A stretch of DNA of 64,000 bases from Roseimaritima multifibrata (GCF_007741495.1 NZ_CP036262.1:1984001-2048000); one strand, 5' to 3'; shown: positions 17,862-27,798, counted from the first letter of the stretch. Numbers and translations are program-made. Notes: a model not told the origin generated them from the letters alone.

Positions 17862-20836
17862 TTATTGGTCAGTGGATAAAAGGACGACGGGTCTTAGGCC
17901 TGCTCGCACTGCTCGGATGCTGTGCAACGCTGAATGCTCAGGAGGATTACTCGTCGGAATTGCCGCGGATTCCCCCGACCGCTCCGGCAGATGCTTTGGC
18001 AAAATTTCATGTTGCCGACGGATACAAAATTCAAGCCATTGCAACCGAACCGTTGGTGACCAGTCCGGTCGCCATCGAATGGGATGCCGAGGGCTATCTG
18101 TTTGTCTGTGAGATGCGTGGGTATAGCGAAGACCGTGAAGCGGGGATTTCCCGCATCACGCGACTTCACGATACCAATGACGACGGGCTGTTTGACGAAC
18201 GAACCATTTATGCTGATGGGCTTCTGTGGCCGACCGCTTTGTTTCCCTTTGACGGAGGGCTGTTCGTCGCCGACGCGCCAAACCTCTATTACTTCAAAGA
18301 TACCGATAACGATGGCGTCGCCGATCAAAAGAAGGTCGTGCTAACCGGTTTCTCAACCTCCAATGTTCAGGGATTGTTGAACTCTCTGCGCTGGGGATTG
18401 GATAATCGAATCCATCTTGCATGCGGAACCGTGGGTGGCAAAGTACGCCGCGCGAGCGACCCCGAATCGGCAGCTGTCGAAGTTCGTGGACGGGACTTGG
18501 CGTTCAATCCTTGGACCTACGAGTTCGAACGGACCAGTGGTGGAGCCCAGCACGGCATGAGCTTCGATGATTGGGGACGCAAATATGCTTCGTCCAATAG
18601 CGATCACATTCAGCAAATCATGTACGAAGACCGTTACATTGCAAGAAACCCTTATCTGCGGGCCCCTTCGTCCCGTTTAAGTATCGCCGCCGATGGCCCT
18701 CAAGCCGAAGTTTTTCGCGATAGCCCCATCGAACCTTGGCGTATTGTCCGCACCCGCTTGCGAGTGAATGGAACGGTCCGTGGAGTCGTCGAAGGAGGCG
18801 GGCGTGCTGCCGGTTACTTCACCGGAGCCACCGGAGTCACGATCTACCGCGGTGACGCATTCCCGGACGATATGAAGGGAGTCGCTATTGTCGGGGATGT
18901 CGGGAGCAATCTTGTCCACCGAAAAACGATCGAAGGCAACGGCGTGCCTCGCTTGGCCAAACGCATCGATGAGCAATCCGAATTTGTGACTTCGGAAGAC
19001 ATTTGGTTCCGCCCGGCTCAGTTCGCCAATGCACCCGACGGATCATTGATTCTGATTGATGTTTCTCGCGAAGTGATCGAACACCCTCTTAGCTTGCCTC
19101 CTGAAATCAAGAAGCATCTTGATTTGACCGCCGGGCGTGAATCAGGGCGTCTGTATCAAGTGATTCCAGATGGTTTCAAGCATCGCCCCACGCCGAATAT
19201 GCGAAAAGCGACGACGGCTCAGTTGGTGCAGTGGCTGGATCATCCTAATTCGTGGCACCGTGAAACCGCTTCGCGGATGTTGTACGAACGTCAGGATCCT
19301 GCCGCCGTTCCCGCCCTGCGGAAATTGGCAAAAGATGCCGTTCTTCCTCAAGGACGGCTGCATGCATTGGCTTCGCTGGATGGTATGAAGGCATTGGAGG
19401 AGAGTGATTTAATCCCGCGTCTGCAGGATTCCAATCCACACGTGCGGCGTCATGCGATTCGTATGTCTGAATCTAGTTTTGATTCGGAGGCGGTTCGTAG
19501 CGCTCTGCTGGATAGGGTCGAGGATGAAGATATCGAAGTCCGCTACCAGCTGGCTTGGTCCCTTGGATACGTTCCCGCACCGCAGCGAACCGAAGCCTTG
19601 GCAAAACTTGCAAAGCGCGATTGTAGTAGCCGTTGGATGCGAGCCGCTGTGCTTAGCTCGGTCGGCGATGACGCGGATGATCTGTTGTTGGCATTGCTGA
19701 AAGACGATTCATTCCGTTCCCCTGCCGCCATCCAGTTTTTGCAAGAATTGACCCCGCTGGTCGGCCCGCTTAGCGGAGTCGAATCGGCGTTGGCAGCCGT
19801 TTCCGAATTGCCTGAATCCGAGGCCGCTTTTGTCGTGCCTGTGATGGGGCAGTTGTTGCGTGGTCAAACGACCAAAGCGACGACACCCGAAAGCGTGGCA
19901 CAGCAAAAGAAATTTCGGCAGTCGATGGACCGAATGATTGTTGGCCTGATCGCCAAAGCAAGTGATCCGCAGACGCCGCTTAAGGAACGAGTGGCAGCGA
20001 TCGACGCCTGTCGCTACGGTGCTTTCGATTCGGTCGAAGATGGTTTTGTTGATTGGCTTGAAACGCAGCAGCCCGACGCGGTTCAACGTCAAGCGTTGAC
20101 GGTCATGGGCCAGTTCAATAATTCGGAAGTTTCCGACATTGTCCTCGACGCCTGGCCTCAGTTAACACCAGGATTGCGAGGGGTTGCGAGTGAAATTTTG
20201 TTCGCTCGACCCGAACGGACGCTTGCCTTGTTGGACGCGATCGACGCAGGAGAAATCCAGCCGAGTGCGATCGGGAAATCTCGGTTTCAAGTAGCTGAGA
20301 AATCGAAGGACGCCAAGGTTCGCAGCCGAGTAACCGAGCTGCTAAAACAATTCGGAAGTCAAAAGCGTCAAGCCGTGATCGATCGCTATCAAGATGTTTT
20401 GAAGATGGCTGGCGATCCTCAGAAAGGCCGCGAAGCTTTCGCAAAGCACTGTGCAAGCTGCCACAAAATGGATGGCGTTGGTCATGAACTGGGGCCAAGC
20501 CTTGCGGCGATTCAAACGCGTGGCGCCGAAACGATTTTGGTCAACGTGTTGGACCCCAATCGTGAAGTGAATCCTCAGTTTCTGAACTACGTTGTGTTGA
20601 CGCAGTCGGGGCAGGCGGTGACCGGAATGATTACGGCCGAAAGCGCCACTAGCGTGACGGTCAGTCGCGCCGCGGCCGCTGCGGATACCGTGCTTCGCAA
20701 CGAGATCGATACGATGCAAAGCACCGGAATGTCACTAATGCCGGAAGGATTAGAGGAAACCATCGATCAGGATACGTTGGCAAATATCATTGCCTACCTG
20801 ATGGAACCTCGAACCGTGACTCCGGCCAGCAAGTAG
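17858..20836 (+). CDS. PVC-type membrane-bound dehydrogenase / haem-binding protein
   Basis: This 992-aa exported protein has a signal peptide (I-K-G-R-R-V-L-G-L-L-A-L-L-G-C-C onward). The N-terminal region (about 40-420) is the planctomycete 'putative membrane-bound dehydrogenase' beta-propeller, with E-W-D-A-E-G-Y-L-F-V-C-E-M and Q-G-L-L-N-S-L-R-W-G-L-D-N. The middle (about 440-830) is HEAT-like and helical. The end is a cytochrome c / haem-binding domain with C865-A-S-C868-H869 and L-G-P-S-L. It overlaps the upstream ceramidase-like gene by 4 bp and converges with the glucosidase gene, stops 4 bp apart. Substrate unknown; the coupling suggests it oxidises a product of its partner. Confidence 0.85.
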   Translation: MIIGQWIKGRRVLGLLALLGCCATLNAQEDYSSELPRIPPTAPADALAKFHVADGYKIQAIATEPLVTSPVAIEWDAEGYLFVCEMRGYSEDREAGISRITRLHDTNDDGLFDERTIYADGLLWPTALFPFDGGLFVADAPNLYYFKDTDNDGVADQKKVVLTGFSTSNVQGLLNSLRWGLDNRIHLACGTVGGKVRRASDPESAAVEVRGRDLAFNPWTYEFERTSGGAQHGMSFDDWGRKYASSNSDHIQQIMYEDRYIARNPYLRAPSSRLSIAADGPQAEVFRDSPIEPWRIVRTRLRVNGTVRGVVEGGGRAAGYFTGATGVTIYRGDAFPDDMKGVAIVGDVGSNLVHRKTIEGNGVPRLAKRIDEQSEFVTSEDIWFRPAQFANAPDGSLILIDVSREVIEHPLSLPPEIKKHLDLTAGRESGRLYQVIPDGFKHRPTPNMRKATTAQLVQWLDHPNSWHRETASRMLYERQDPAAVPALRKLAKDAVLPQGRLHALASLDGMKALEESDLIPRLQDSNPHVRRHAIRMSESSFDSEAVRSALLDRVEDEDIEVRYQLAWSLGYVPAPQRTEALAKLAKRDCSSRWMRAAVLSSVGDDADDLLLALLKDDSFRSPAAIQFLQELTPLVGPLSGVESALAAVSELPESEAAFVVPVMGQLLRGQTTKATTPESVAQQKKFRQSMDRMIVGLIAKASDPQTPLKERVAAIDACRYGAFDSVEDGFVDWLETQQPDAVQRQALTVMGQFNNSEVSDIVLDAWPQLTPGLRGVASEILFARPERTLALLDAIDAGEIQPSAIGKSRFQVAEKSKDAKVRSRVTELLKQFGSQKRQAVIDRYQDVLKMAGDPQKGREAFAKHCASCHKMDGVGHELGPSLAAIQTRGAETILVNVLDPNREVNPQFLNYVVLTQSGQAVTGMITAESATSVTVSRAAAAADTVLRNEIDTMQSTGMSLMPEGLEETIDQDTLANIIAYLMEPRTVTPASK

Positions 20837-20840
20837 GCGT

Positions 20841-23498
20841 TTAGTCATCCGTGTGTAGTTTTTCGATGCAGGTCGCGATCAATGCGGTCCAGCCCGTTTG
20901 GTGGCTGGCCCCCAGGCCGCGTCCTGTATCGCCATGGAAGTATTCGTAAAACAGCACGTTCTGATGCCAGATCTTGTTCTCTGGTGATTCTCCTTCGCCA
21001 GCCAGACAGGCTCGTGGCGAGCTTGGAGTCGGTCTGCGAAACAGGTTGCCCAAGCGACCGTAGATCTCTTCAGCAGCTTGCTGCAGGTTCACTAGATTGC
21101 CTGAACCTTTGGGGCACTCCACCTGCAGATCATCCCCATAGAAATCGTGGTAGCGTTCCAAAGCCTCGCATAGCAGGAAGTTGATCGGAAACCAGATCGG
21201 CCCGCGCCAATTTGAATTTCCTCCAAACATCCAGCTGTCCGATTCGCCGGGAACGTAGGCGACGCGTAGTTTTTCCCCGCGAAACTGGATTTCGAAAGGT
21301 TCGGTTGCATGCCGCTTCGACATCGACCGAATTCCAAAATCGGATAGGAATTCGCTTTCGTCCAAAATCGTCGCAATGACTTCTTTTAATCGCTCTTTCG
21401 AAGGAATCGACAGCAGCAGACTGGTCTTACGGTTGTCTTGTTCAGCAAAGCTGATGTGCCGTACCAAGTCGTGGCGATACTTCAGGAACCATGCCAATTT
21501 TTCCTTGAATGCCGGCAGTTGATCGATCAGTTCGCGGTCTAATATTTCGACCGCAATCAAAGGCAGCAGCCCCACCAACGAACGCACCTTTAGTGGCAGG
21601 CTTTGCCCGTCGACTTGCAGATGGTCATAGTAGAACTGGTCGTCCTCGTTCCATAGTCCCGTTCCGTCAATCGTATTCATCGCATCGGTGATGCGAATAA
21701 AGTGGTCCAAGAATTTAGATGCCATTTCTGCATAGGCTTCGTCTTCGCGGGCCAATTCCAGGCTGATCGACAACATTGTTGCACAGTAGAACGCCATCCA
21801 GGCGGTTCCGTCAGCCTGTTCCAGTTGAGTGTTCTCGGGCAGACCAGCGGAACGGTCGAAGACGCCGATGTTGTCCAGCCCAAGGAATCCTCCAGCGAAG
21901 ACATTGTCTCCGTTGCCATCCACTTGGTTAACCCACCAAGTGAAATTCATCAACAACCGTTGGAAGGCGGTGGCCAAGAACCGACGATCCGGTTTTCCTT
22001 GTTTGGCGGTGATTTGATAGACCCGTAAACAGGCCCATGCATGAACCGGTGGGTTGACGTCTCCGAAATCAAATTCATACGCTGGCATCTGCCCGTTCGG
22101 ATGCATATACCATTCACGCAGCAGGACCGTCAGTTGCCGTTTGGCGAATTCAGGATCGATCTTTGCCATCGGAATCATATGGAACGCTAAATCCCAAGCA
22201 GCGAACCAGGGGTATTCCCATTTGTCTGGCATGGAGAGGATGTCTCTGGCATACATATGTTGCCAATGGTGATTCCGCCCTTGTTTGCGTGCTTCCGGTG
22301 GGTGGTCGATGTCGTCATCACCGTGAAGCCAGTCTTCGACGATGTAGTGGTAGAACTGTTTGGTCCACAGCAGCCCTGCATATGCCTGACGCGAAATTAA
22401 CCGTTCGTCATCGCTGACGGTTTTAGGGATGACGGTGGCATAGAACTGGTCCGCTTCCGCGATCCTGTCTGTGAAAATCTGCTGGAAATCTTCGTCAAAC
22501 GGAGTCTGTGATTCGTGGTCGGTCCGCTGCCAGCGGATTCGAATTTCACGGCTCTCTCCCGCCGGGATGTTCAAGCGATACAGCCCCGCAACTTTGGTCC
22601 CGCGGCGTTTGGGGTTCACCGCTGCCAGTTCGCCATCGACCACGTATCGGTGGAATGCGTCTTTGGTGTAGGGACTGAAATTCGGAGTATCAAAAAGTTG
22701 TTCTTGATTCGTTTCATTTTCGGTGAACAACATTTCGACGGTGTCGCCATCGGGATGCGGTCCAAATTCGCCAGTGAATGGCTCGAGGGTTTCATGTTCC
22801 GTCTGAAACTGAAGGTCTCCGCTCGCTTCAATGCGTGGTTTCAGGGAACACCCTTCGTGTCGGCATCCCCATACCCAGGTGTTACGAAACCACAACTGAG
22901 GCAACACGCAAAGCGAATGCGCGTCGGGACCGTGATTGGTAATGGTCAGGCGAACAAGAATGTCGTCCGCCGATTTTTTCGCCGTTTCCATCTGAACATC
23001 AAAGAAGCGGTTCTCCGCAAAGATCCCCGTATCATTAATCTCGTACTCCAGTTCACTCAGCCCACGATCCGCATTCACACGCTTGAGTTCCCCGTACGGG
23101 TATTCGGCGTGCGGGTAGCGGTAAAGCCCTTTGCAGTAGCTATGTGTCGGAGTCGAATCGAGGTAGTAGTAGCATTCTTTGACGTCTTCGCCATGGTTCC
23201 CCTCGGGGCCTGTCAATCCGAACAGTCGTTCTTTAAGAATCGGGTCATTTCCATTCCAGAGAGCGATCGAAAAACAGAATCGACACTCTCGATCGGTCAG
23301 CCCTAACAGCCCGTCCTCTCCCCAGCGATAGGCGCGGCTGCGGGACTGTTCGTGCGAGAAATCTCGCCAGGAATTGCCGCCCTCCGAATAGTCCTCTCGT
23401 ACCGTCCCCCACTGTCGCTCCGATAGATACGGCCCCCAACGTTTCCAGTTGACCTCGCGCGCTTCGTTTTCTTGTAGTCGTCGGTGCTCAGGTGTCAT
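20841..23498 (-). CDS. GH63/MGH1-like glucosidase
   Basis: This 885-aa protein has no signal peptide and belongs to the GH63-related 'MGH1-like' glycoside hydrolases with an (alpha/alpha)6 barrel. Recognisable segments include the opening E-R-Q-W-G-T-V-R-E-D-Y-S, the W-F-A-A-W-D-L-A-F-H-M-I-P block around the proposed catalytic acid, a second part with W-M-A-F-Y-C-A-T-M, and W-R-G-P-I-W-F-P-I-N-F-L near the end. Probable activity: hydrolysis of alpha-glucosides or mannosyl/glucosyl-glycerate type solutes; the exact substrate is unclear. The ATG at 23498 is the natural start, with the divergent gene at 23799 leaving a 300-bp promoter gap. It stands alone, so context gives no pathway. Confidence 0.85.
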   Translation of the reverse strand: MTPEHRRLQENEAREVNWKRWGPYLSERQWGTVREDYSEGGNSWRDFSHEQSRSRAYRWGEDGLLGLTDRECRFCFSIALWNGNDPILKERLFGLTGPEGNHGEDVKECYYYLDSTPTHSYCKGLYRYPHAEYPYGELKRVNADRGLSELEYEINDTGIFAENRFFDVQMETAKKSADDILVRLTITNHGPDAHSLCVLPQLWFRNTWVWGCRHEGCSLKPRIEASGDLQFQTEHETLEPFTGEFGPHPDGDTVEMLFTENETNQEQLFDTPNFSPYTKDAFHRYVVDGELAAVNPKRRGTKVAGLYRLNIPAGESREIRIRWQRTDHESQTPFDEDFQQIFTDRIAEADQFYATVIPKTVSDDERLISRQAYAGLLWTKQFYHYIVEDWLHGDDDIDHPPEARKQGRNHHWQHMYARDILSMPDKWEYPWFAAWDLAFHMIPMAKIDPEFAKRQLTVLLREWYMHPNGQMPAYEFDFGDVNPPVHAWACLRVYQITAKQGKPDRRFLATAFQRLLMNFTWWVNQVDGNGDNVFAGGFLGLDNIGVFDRSAGLPENTQLEQADGTAWMAFYCATMLSISLELAREDEAYAEMASKFLDHFIRITDAMNTIDGTGLWNEDDQFYYDHLQVDGQSLPLKVRSLVGLLPLIAVEILDRELIDQLPAFKEKLAWFLKYRHDLVRHISFAEQDNRKTSLLLSIPSKERLKEVIATILDESEFLSDFGIRSMSKRHATEPFEIQFRGEKLRVAYVPGESDSWMFGGNSNWRGPIWFPINFLLCEALERYHDFYGDDLQVECPKGSGNLVNLQQAAEEIYGRLGNLFRRPTPSSPRACLAGEGESPENKIWHQNVLFYEYFHGDTGRGLGASHQTGWTALIATCIEKLHTDD

Positions 23499-23798
23499 GC
23501 GAGATCCAGATCAGATGGCAAGCGGTCGTTCCAAGGCATCTTAGCCGATTGCGTCGAATTCTTTCGACGTTCCGGATCAATGCATGTCGTTTAAGATCAA
23601 CCGGGGGGGCTGGCGTCGGCTTTTACTCGATCCGAAACCGGTTGTAGTGATTGCAAGAATCCGCACGTGGGAATCGTCAATCTACTATGTAATCGGCATT
23701 TTTTTCGCCGCCCTCCAAGAGAACGCAATCCATATAGAGATGGTGCATCCGCGTTTTTGTGTGCCAATCAGTTCAAAACCTTTGGGGGACACAGAGCG
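23499..23798. other. Divergent promoter region
   Basis: This 300-bp gap separates the minus-strand glucosidase and the plus-strand conserved gene and must carry both promoters. I find no -35/-10 pair with acceptable spacing. A reading frame from 23667 is open into the conserved gene, but its first 44 codons have no ribosome site and look non-coding. Confidence 0.5.
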
Positions 23799-25313
23799 AT
23801 GATCAGCAATCAAGAGCGACCAACGACCGGGCGGAAAGCACTTGCCGTTAATCTTGATCCACGTCGATATGGATCGTTTGCGGAAATCGGAGCCGGGCAA
23901 GAGGTTGTTCGCTGGTTTTTCCGCGTTGGCGGTGCGGCCGGGACGATTGCGAAAAGTATGTCGGCGTACGATATGGCCGTCAGCGACGCCATTTATGGGC
24001 CCTGCGATCGATATGTCTGCCGCCAACGGCTAGAAGACATGTTGGATCATGAGCATTCACTCAATCTAGAACGCTTACGTGAAAGTCGCGGCGATACGAC
24101 CGCCTTCTTTTCGTTTGCCGATACTGTTTCCGCTCGGAATTTCCGCGGAACAAACGATTGCCATGGCTGGATCGGGATTCGATTCCAGGCCCACCCCCGC
24201 GATCAAGATAGCCAAATTATTTTGCACGTCCGGTTGCTGGACAACGAAAACGCTCTGCAACAGGAGGCACTGGGAATCGTTGGCGTGAATCTTCTGTACG
24301 GGGCATTCTTTTTGCATCATGAACCCGATCAATTGATCGAATCGTTGCTGGATGGGTTGAGTACTCGGCGAATCGAAATCGACATGATCGAATTTTCCGG
24401 GATCGCTTTCCGGCATGTTGATAATCGCGTGATGAGCCTCCGTTTGGTCCAGTTGGGGCTTAGCAGCGCTGCAATGTTCTCGGCAACTGGCGAAGTCCTG
24501 CAGCCATCGGAAGTTTTGTACAAAAAGCCTATCCTGGTCGAGCGAGGTAGTTTTCGCCCGTTGACGGATGTCAATTTGGACATGCTGCGAGCCGCTTCGG
24601 AAAAATTTGAAGACGAAGCCGACGTCGATGCCAGCGAAGTGGTGACGCTGGCCGAAATCACGATGCGGAACCTAAGAGCGAACGGAGAAATCGACTTGAG
24701 TGATTTCCTTGCTCGTGTTGACATCATGGCAGCAAGCGGAATGACCGTCCTGATCTCGGACTATTTCGAATACTATCGCTTGGCTGCCTACCTGGCGCGT
24801 CACACAAAAAAGAAAATCGGGATCACGATGGGGGCGGGAAGCCTTGTCGAATTGTTCACCGAAAAGTACTACACCGAATTGGAAGGTGGGATTCTAGAAT
24901 CGTTCGGTCGACTGTTTAAGAACGACCTGAAACTGTACATCTATCCGCTTCTCGATCCTGATTCGGGAGATTTGACGACTGTCGGTAACCTTGAAGTTGC
25001 ACCCGAGCTTCGCAAGCTGTATCGCTACTTGGTCGACAAAGGCTGCATCGAACAACTGGATAATCACAATCCGGAATGCTTGAGCACGTTTTCTCGCCAG
25101 GTGTTAGCGATGATTGAAGCCGGCGACGATGGCTGGCTGAAGCATGTTCCAGCGGAAGTCGCAAAAGTTATCCAAGACCGTGGGTTCTTCGGATACCGCA
25201 GGCCTCTGGAAGCAAAGCTAACCAAGAAAAGCAAAGCACCTGCAACCGTCATCGCCCCGCTCGATTCGCCAACGGGATCCGCCATCATGTCGTACAACGG
25301 CGCCTCACAGTAA
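23799..25313 (+). CDS. Conserved protein of unknown function (E-I-G-A-G-Q-E family)
   Basis: This 504-aa soluble protein begins with a conserved block, L-D-P-R-R-Y-G-S-F-A-E-I-G-A-G-Q-E-V-V-R, followed by W-F-F-R-V-G-G-A-A-G-T and A-K-S-M-S-A-Y-D-M. I recognise this as a widespread bacterial family with no established function. Automatic annotations for such proteins vary (nucleotide adenylyltransferase, TonB receptor), and I see neither fold here. There is no signal peptide or membrane helix. The ATG at 23799 is preferred: a G-rich GGGGGA/AGAG stretch precedes it and the conserved block then starts near residue 18. The gene is monocistronic, with divergent and convergent neighbours. Confidence 0.75.
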   Translation: MISNQERPTTGRKALAVNLDPRRYGSFAEIGAGQEVVRWFFRVGGAAGTIAKSMSAYDMAVSDAIYGPCDRYVCRQRLEDMLDHEHSLNLERLRESRGDTTAFFSFADTVSARNFRGTNDCHGWIGIRFQAHPRDQDSQIILHVRLLDNENALQQEALGIVGVNLLYGAFFLHHEPDQLIESLLDGLSTRRIEIDMIEFSGIAFRHVDNRVMSLRLVQLGLSSAAMFSATGEVLQPSEVLYKKPILVERGSFRPLTDVNLDMLRAASEKFEDEADVDASEVVTLAEITMRNLRANGEIDLSDFLARVDIMAASGMTVLISDYFEYYRLAAYLARHTKKKIGITMGAGSLVELFTEKYYTELEGGILESFGRLFKNDLKLYIYPLLDPDSGDLTTVGNLEVAPELRKLYRYLVDKGCIEQLDNHNPECLSTFSRQVLAMIEAGDDGWLKHVPAEVAKVIQDRGFFGYRRPLEAKLTKKSKAPATVIAPLDSPTGSAIMSYNGASQ

Positions 25314-25862
25314 GGCCGGTTCTTAGCGAGAGCTATCGGCAAGTTTTGCAGACGGCTAAAAGAGTTTCGTTTCCGACCTGGACGATCCCAGCGGAAACGA
25401 ATCGCGACACAGCGGTTGCCGGATTATTGATTGTCGCCTTTCGCTCCAAACGTCAAATCGAATCTTGACGTATCAACGATCGTCGAAGCGGTTTGTATTG
25501 CTTCTGCCCCGCACATAATGCGGCCGACTCTCCGGGCCCGCAGGCCATCGAAATCCCAACCCGCTGCGTCAGCGAGGGATCGCAGACCAAGTCTCCGGTA
25601 TCGAAATCGCAGCCCGCTGCGTTAGTTTTAATGTTGCGTATTTGGGAGTTGACTACTTTGCTTCCGCCGGGGCAAGCCCGGAAACGGAACTCTCGATACT
25701 CGGAGGCAAAAAGGTGCTGGAATAGCCGAATGATTTGAGGCATCCGCAAGAGTACGGAAATCAGCACGATTGACCACAGCAATCAAAGCGGATCGCAACT
25801 GCGACAAGAGCAGGGGGCGGTTGAAAGAAGGCACCCTTGCTCTGCAATGCTTACTGCAACAC
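25314..25862. other. Intergenic region with dispersed palindromic repeats
   Basis: This 549-bp gap lies between the conserved gene (+) and the end of the BMC operon (-). Apart from the dispersed repeat copies described separately I see no gene or tRNA. An imperfect stem (AGAGCA with TGCTCT) near 25807-25841 could end the BMC transcript, but no T-run supports it. Confidence 0.45.
25550..25625. repeat. Dispersed repeat, one full and one partial copy
   Basis: The 30-nt block 25550-25579 (core CAACCCGCTGCGTCAGCGAG) occurs identically at 61883-61912. A degenerate partial copy follows at 25603-25625 (GAAATCGCAGCCCGCTGCGT). Location only in gaps suggests a REP-like dispersed element. Confidence 0.85.
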
Positions 25863-26798
25863 CTATCGCAATCGCTGCAGCACGACTTCTAGGGTCTTGC
25901 GCAGGTTCGTTCCGCTATTGCGGATCCCTTGAACCTCTTTGGGCCACAGGTCGATTTCTAGGCGATCGACGACACCTTGGCGTCCGACGATGGTCGGTAC
26001 GGAAAGGGCTACGTCCCGAATGCCATAACATCCGCGTTGAATCGAGCTAACCGGCAGCAGACAACGGCGGTCCAAAGCGATCGCTTCGATGACGTCGCGA
26101 ATCGCGATGCCCACGGCGAAGCCAGCGCCCCCTTTGCCCTTGATCACTTCCGCTCCGCTTCCCTTCGTACGCGTGAACAGTTCGTTCGCTAGTCCGGGAT
26201 TCCAGCCTGGGAATTGGTCCAACGGCAGCCCACCGATCGTTGCACTGCTCCAGATAGGGACCATGGAATCACCATGCTCACCTAGGATCAAAGCTTTGGT
26301 TTGCGTCGGGGATGCTTTTAACTGCTGAGCGATCAGGCTGCAAAAGCGGATCGTATCCAGCTGAGTCCCCAAGCCGAGGACTTGTTCTTCCGGCAACCCC
26401 AGTCGATGAGCGGCGACGTAGGTCAGAATGTCAACCGGATTCGAAACGACCAACACAATCGCGGTCGATTTCGTCCCAACCTTCTTGATTTCGTCCAGGA
26501 TCGAGACAAACAGATCGGTGTTTCGATTGATCAGGTCCAAACGCGATTCATCCGGCTTACGCCGAAGTCCCGCCGTGATGCAGATCACATCGGAATCGGG
26601 AATGTGTTCGTACCCACCACCGCTAATGCATTGGTCGGCGACACTTGGCGAACCGTGCATCAAGTCAAGGGCTTGGCCTTTTGCCATGTCCTGATTGACG
26701 TCCAGCATCGCAATTTGACGAACGATTCCGCCACACTGCAATGCATAACCGGCACAGGAGCCAACCAATCCGCCGCCACCAATAATCGAAACTTTCAT
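25863..26798 (-). CDS. LDH/MDH-family NAD-dependent dehydrogenase of the BMC operon
   Basis: This 311-aa dehydrogenase has the N-terminal Rossmann motif G-G-G-G-L-V-G-S at residues 7-14, the S-N-P-V-D-I-L block and G-E-H-G-D-S with the catalytic histidine. At the substrate-specificity loop the sequence is A-G-L-R-R-K-P-D-E-S-R. The position that is Gln in lactate dehydrogenases appears to be Arg, as in malate dehydrogenases, yet the surrounding P-x-E-S-R-L-D-L is LDH-like. It is the last gene of the BMC operon, 58 bp after the aldolase, and has no visible encapsulation peptide, so it may act outside the shell to recycle NAD+/NADH or process a lactaldehyde-derived product. Substrate must be measured. 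Confidence 0.85.
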   Translation of the reverse strand: MKVSIIGGGGLVGSCAGYALQCGGIVRQIAMLDVNQDMAKGQALDLMHGSPSVADQCISGGGYEHIPDSDVICITAGLRRKPDESRLDLINRNTDLFVSILDEIKKVGTKSTAIVLVVSNPVDILTYVAAHRLGLPEEQVLGLGTQLDTIRFCSLIAQQLKASPTQTKALILGEHGDSMVPIWSSATIGGLPLDQFPGWNPGLANELFTRTKGSGAEVIKGKGGAGFAVGIAIRDVIEAIALDRRCLLPVSSIQRGCYGIRDVALSVPTIVGRQGVVDRLEIDLWPKEVQGIRNSGTNLRKTLEVVLQRLR

Positions 26799-26856
26799 CG
26801 GAAACCTATCGTGTTGTCTAATCGAGTGAAGGAATTTGTTGCAAATGAAGTGGAGC

Positions 26857-27714
26857 TTAAGACTTCATCTGACGCATTACTTCGGCGGTGATCAATTTCA
26901 CCAGTTGTTCTTCATCCATGCCATTGGCACCGGCAGCTTTGGCAGCGGCGGCCTTTAGTGGAGGCGGTGCGTCAAACGCACGGCGTTGGACTCCGGCACC
27001 TTCCCAGCTGTCGCGGAAGATATCGTTGGCACAGATGTCGCAGTTCTCAAATTCCTTCGTGTTACGAGGGTCCTTGTATCCCCACTGATCTTTCAGGTCC
27101 AGCAACTCTCTTGATTTCTCTTCATTCAGGTAAGCGACGTTTCCTAGCTGGCGAGCCAGCATCAGCATCCGGCAGTAGGAATCGAGGATTTCCGTCCACC
27201 AGTAAGCTTGTTCAACCGATTCGCCGTAGCTGACCGTACCGTGGTTTGCCAGAATCATAACATTCGTTTTTTCGACAAATGGGATGATCGTGTCGGCAAA
27301 CGCCTGCCCACCGGGAGTTTCGTACTTGGTGATCGGAACATCGCCCAAGAAGACTTCAACTTCGGGCAAGACACACTGTGGAATTGGCTCGCGTGCGATC
27401 GCAAACGCGGTCGCGTGAGGTGGATGGCAGTGGACAACGCTCTTGACGTCTTCACGCTGCTTGTAGATTTCCAAGTGGAGCAACGCTTCGCTGGAGCGTT
27501 TTTTGCGGCCACTGATCTGTTTGCCCGTGCCATCGATCGTTGCGATGTCGTCTGGCTTTAGGAATCCCTTGCAGTGCAAGGTGGGAGTGCAAAGGAATTC
27601 GTTTTCACTGATCTTTACAGTGATGTTGCCGTCATTTGCTGCAGCGAACTGCCGGCTGTAAATCCGACGCCCGATGTCGCAGATGTCTTGTTTGATTTGA
27701 TGGATATTTTGCAT
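26857..27714 (-). CDS. Class II aldolase with C-terminal encapsulation peptide
   Basis: This 285-aa protein is a class II (zinc) aldolase of the fuculose/rhamnulose-1-phosphate type, which splits a deoxyketose phosphate into dihydroxyacetone phosphate and lactaldehyde. Visible features are D-G-N-I-T-V-K near residue 30, the zinc-site H-C-H-P-P-H-A, and the N-H-G-T histidine. The C-terminus has an Ala-rich linker and then an amphipathic helix (M-D-E-E-Q-L-V-K-L-I-T-A-E-V-M-R-Q-M-K-S), a clear encapsulation peptide that targets cargo to the BMC lumen. I start at the ATG at 27714 rather than the TTG at 27750. It follows the third BMC-P gene by 84 bp. In PVM-type loci this is the signature enzyme. 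Confidence 0.9.
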   Translation of the reverse strand: MQNIHQIKQDICDIGRRIYSRQFAAANDGNITVKISENEFLCTPTLHCKGFLKPDDIATIDGTGKQISGRKKRSSEALLHLEIYKQREDVKSVVHCHPPHATAFAIAREPIPQCVLPEVEVFLGDVPITKYETPGGQAFADTIIPFVEKTNVMILANHGTVSYGESVEQAYWWTEILDSYCRMLMLARQLGNVAYLNEEKSRELLDLKDQWGYKDPRNTKEFENCDICANDIFRDSWEGAGVQRRAFDAPPPLKAAAAKAAGANGMDEEQLVKLITAEVMRQMKS

Positions 27715-27798
27715 GGTGATACTCGTCTTCGGGTCGTAGTGAAAAGGCAAAATGGAAGAATTGAATTTTTGAAAACACTAAAAAGAGACATGCTCTCG

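Noticed and set aside
25314-25862. tRNA or small RNA gene
   Set aside because: No cloverleaf, T-loop or CCA end and no typical RNA fold was recognised by eye.
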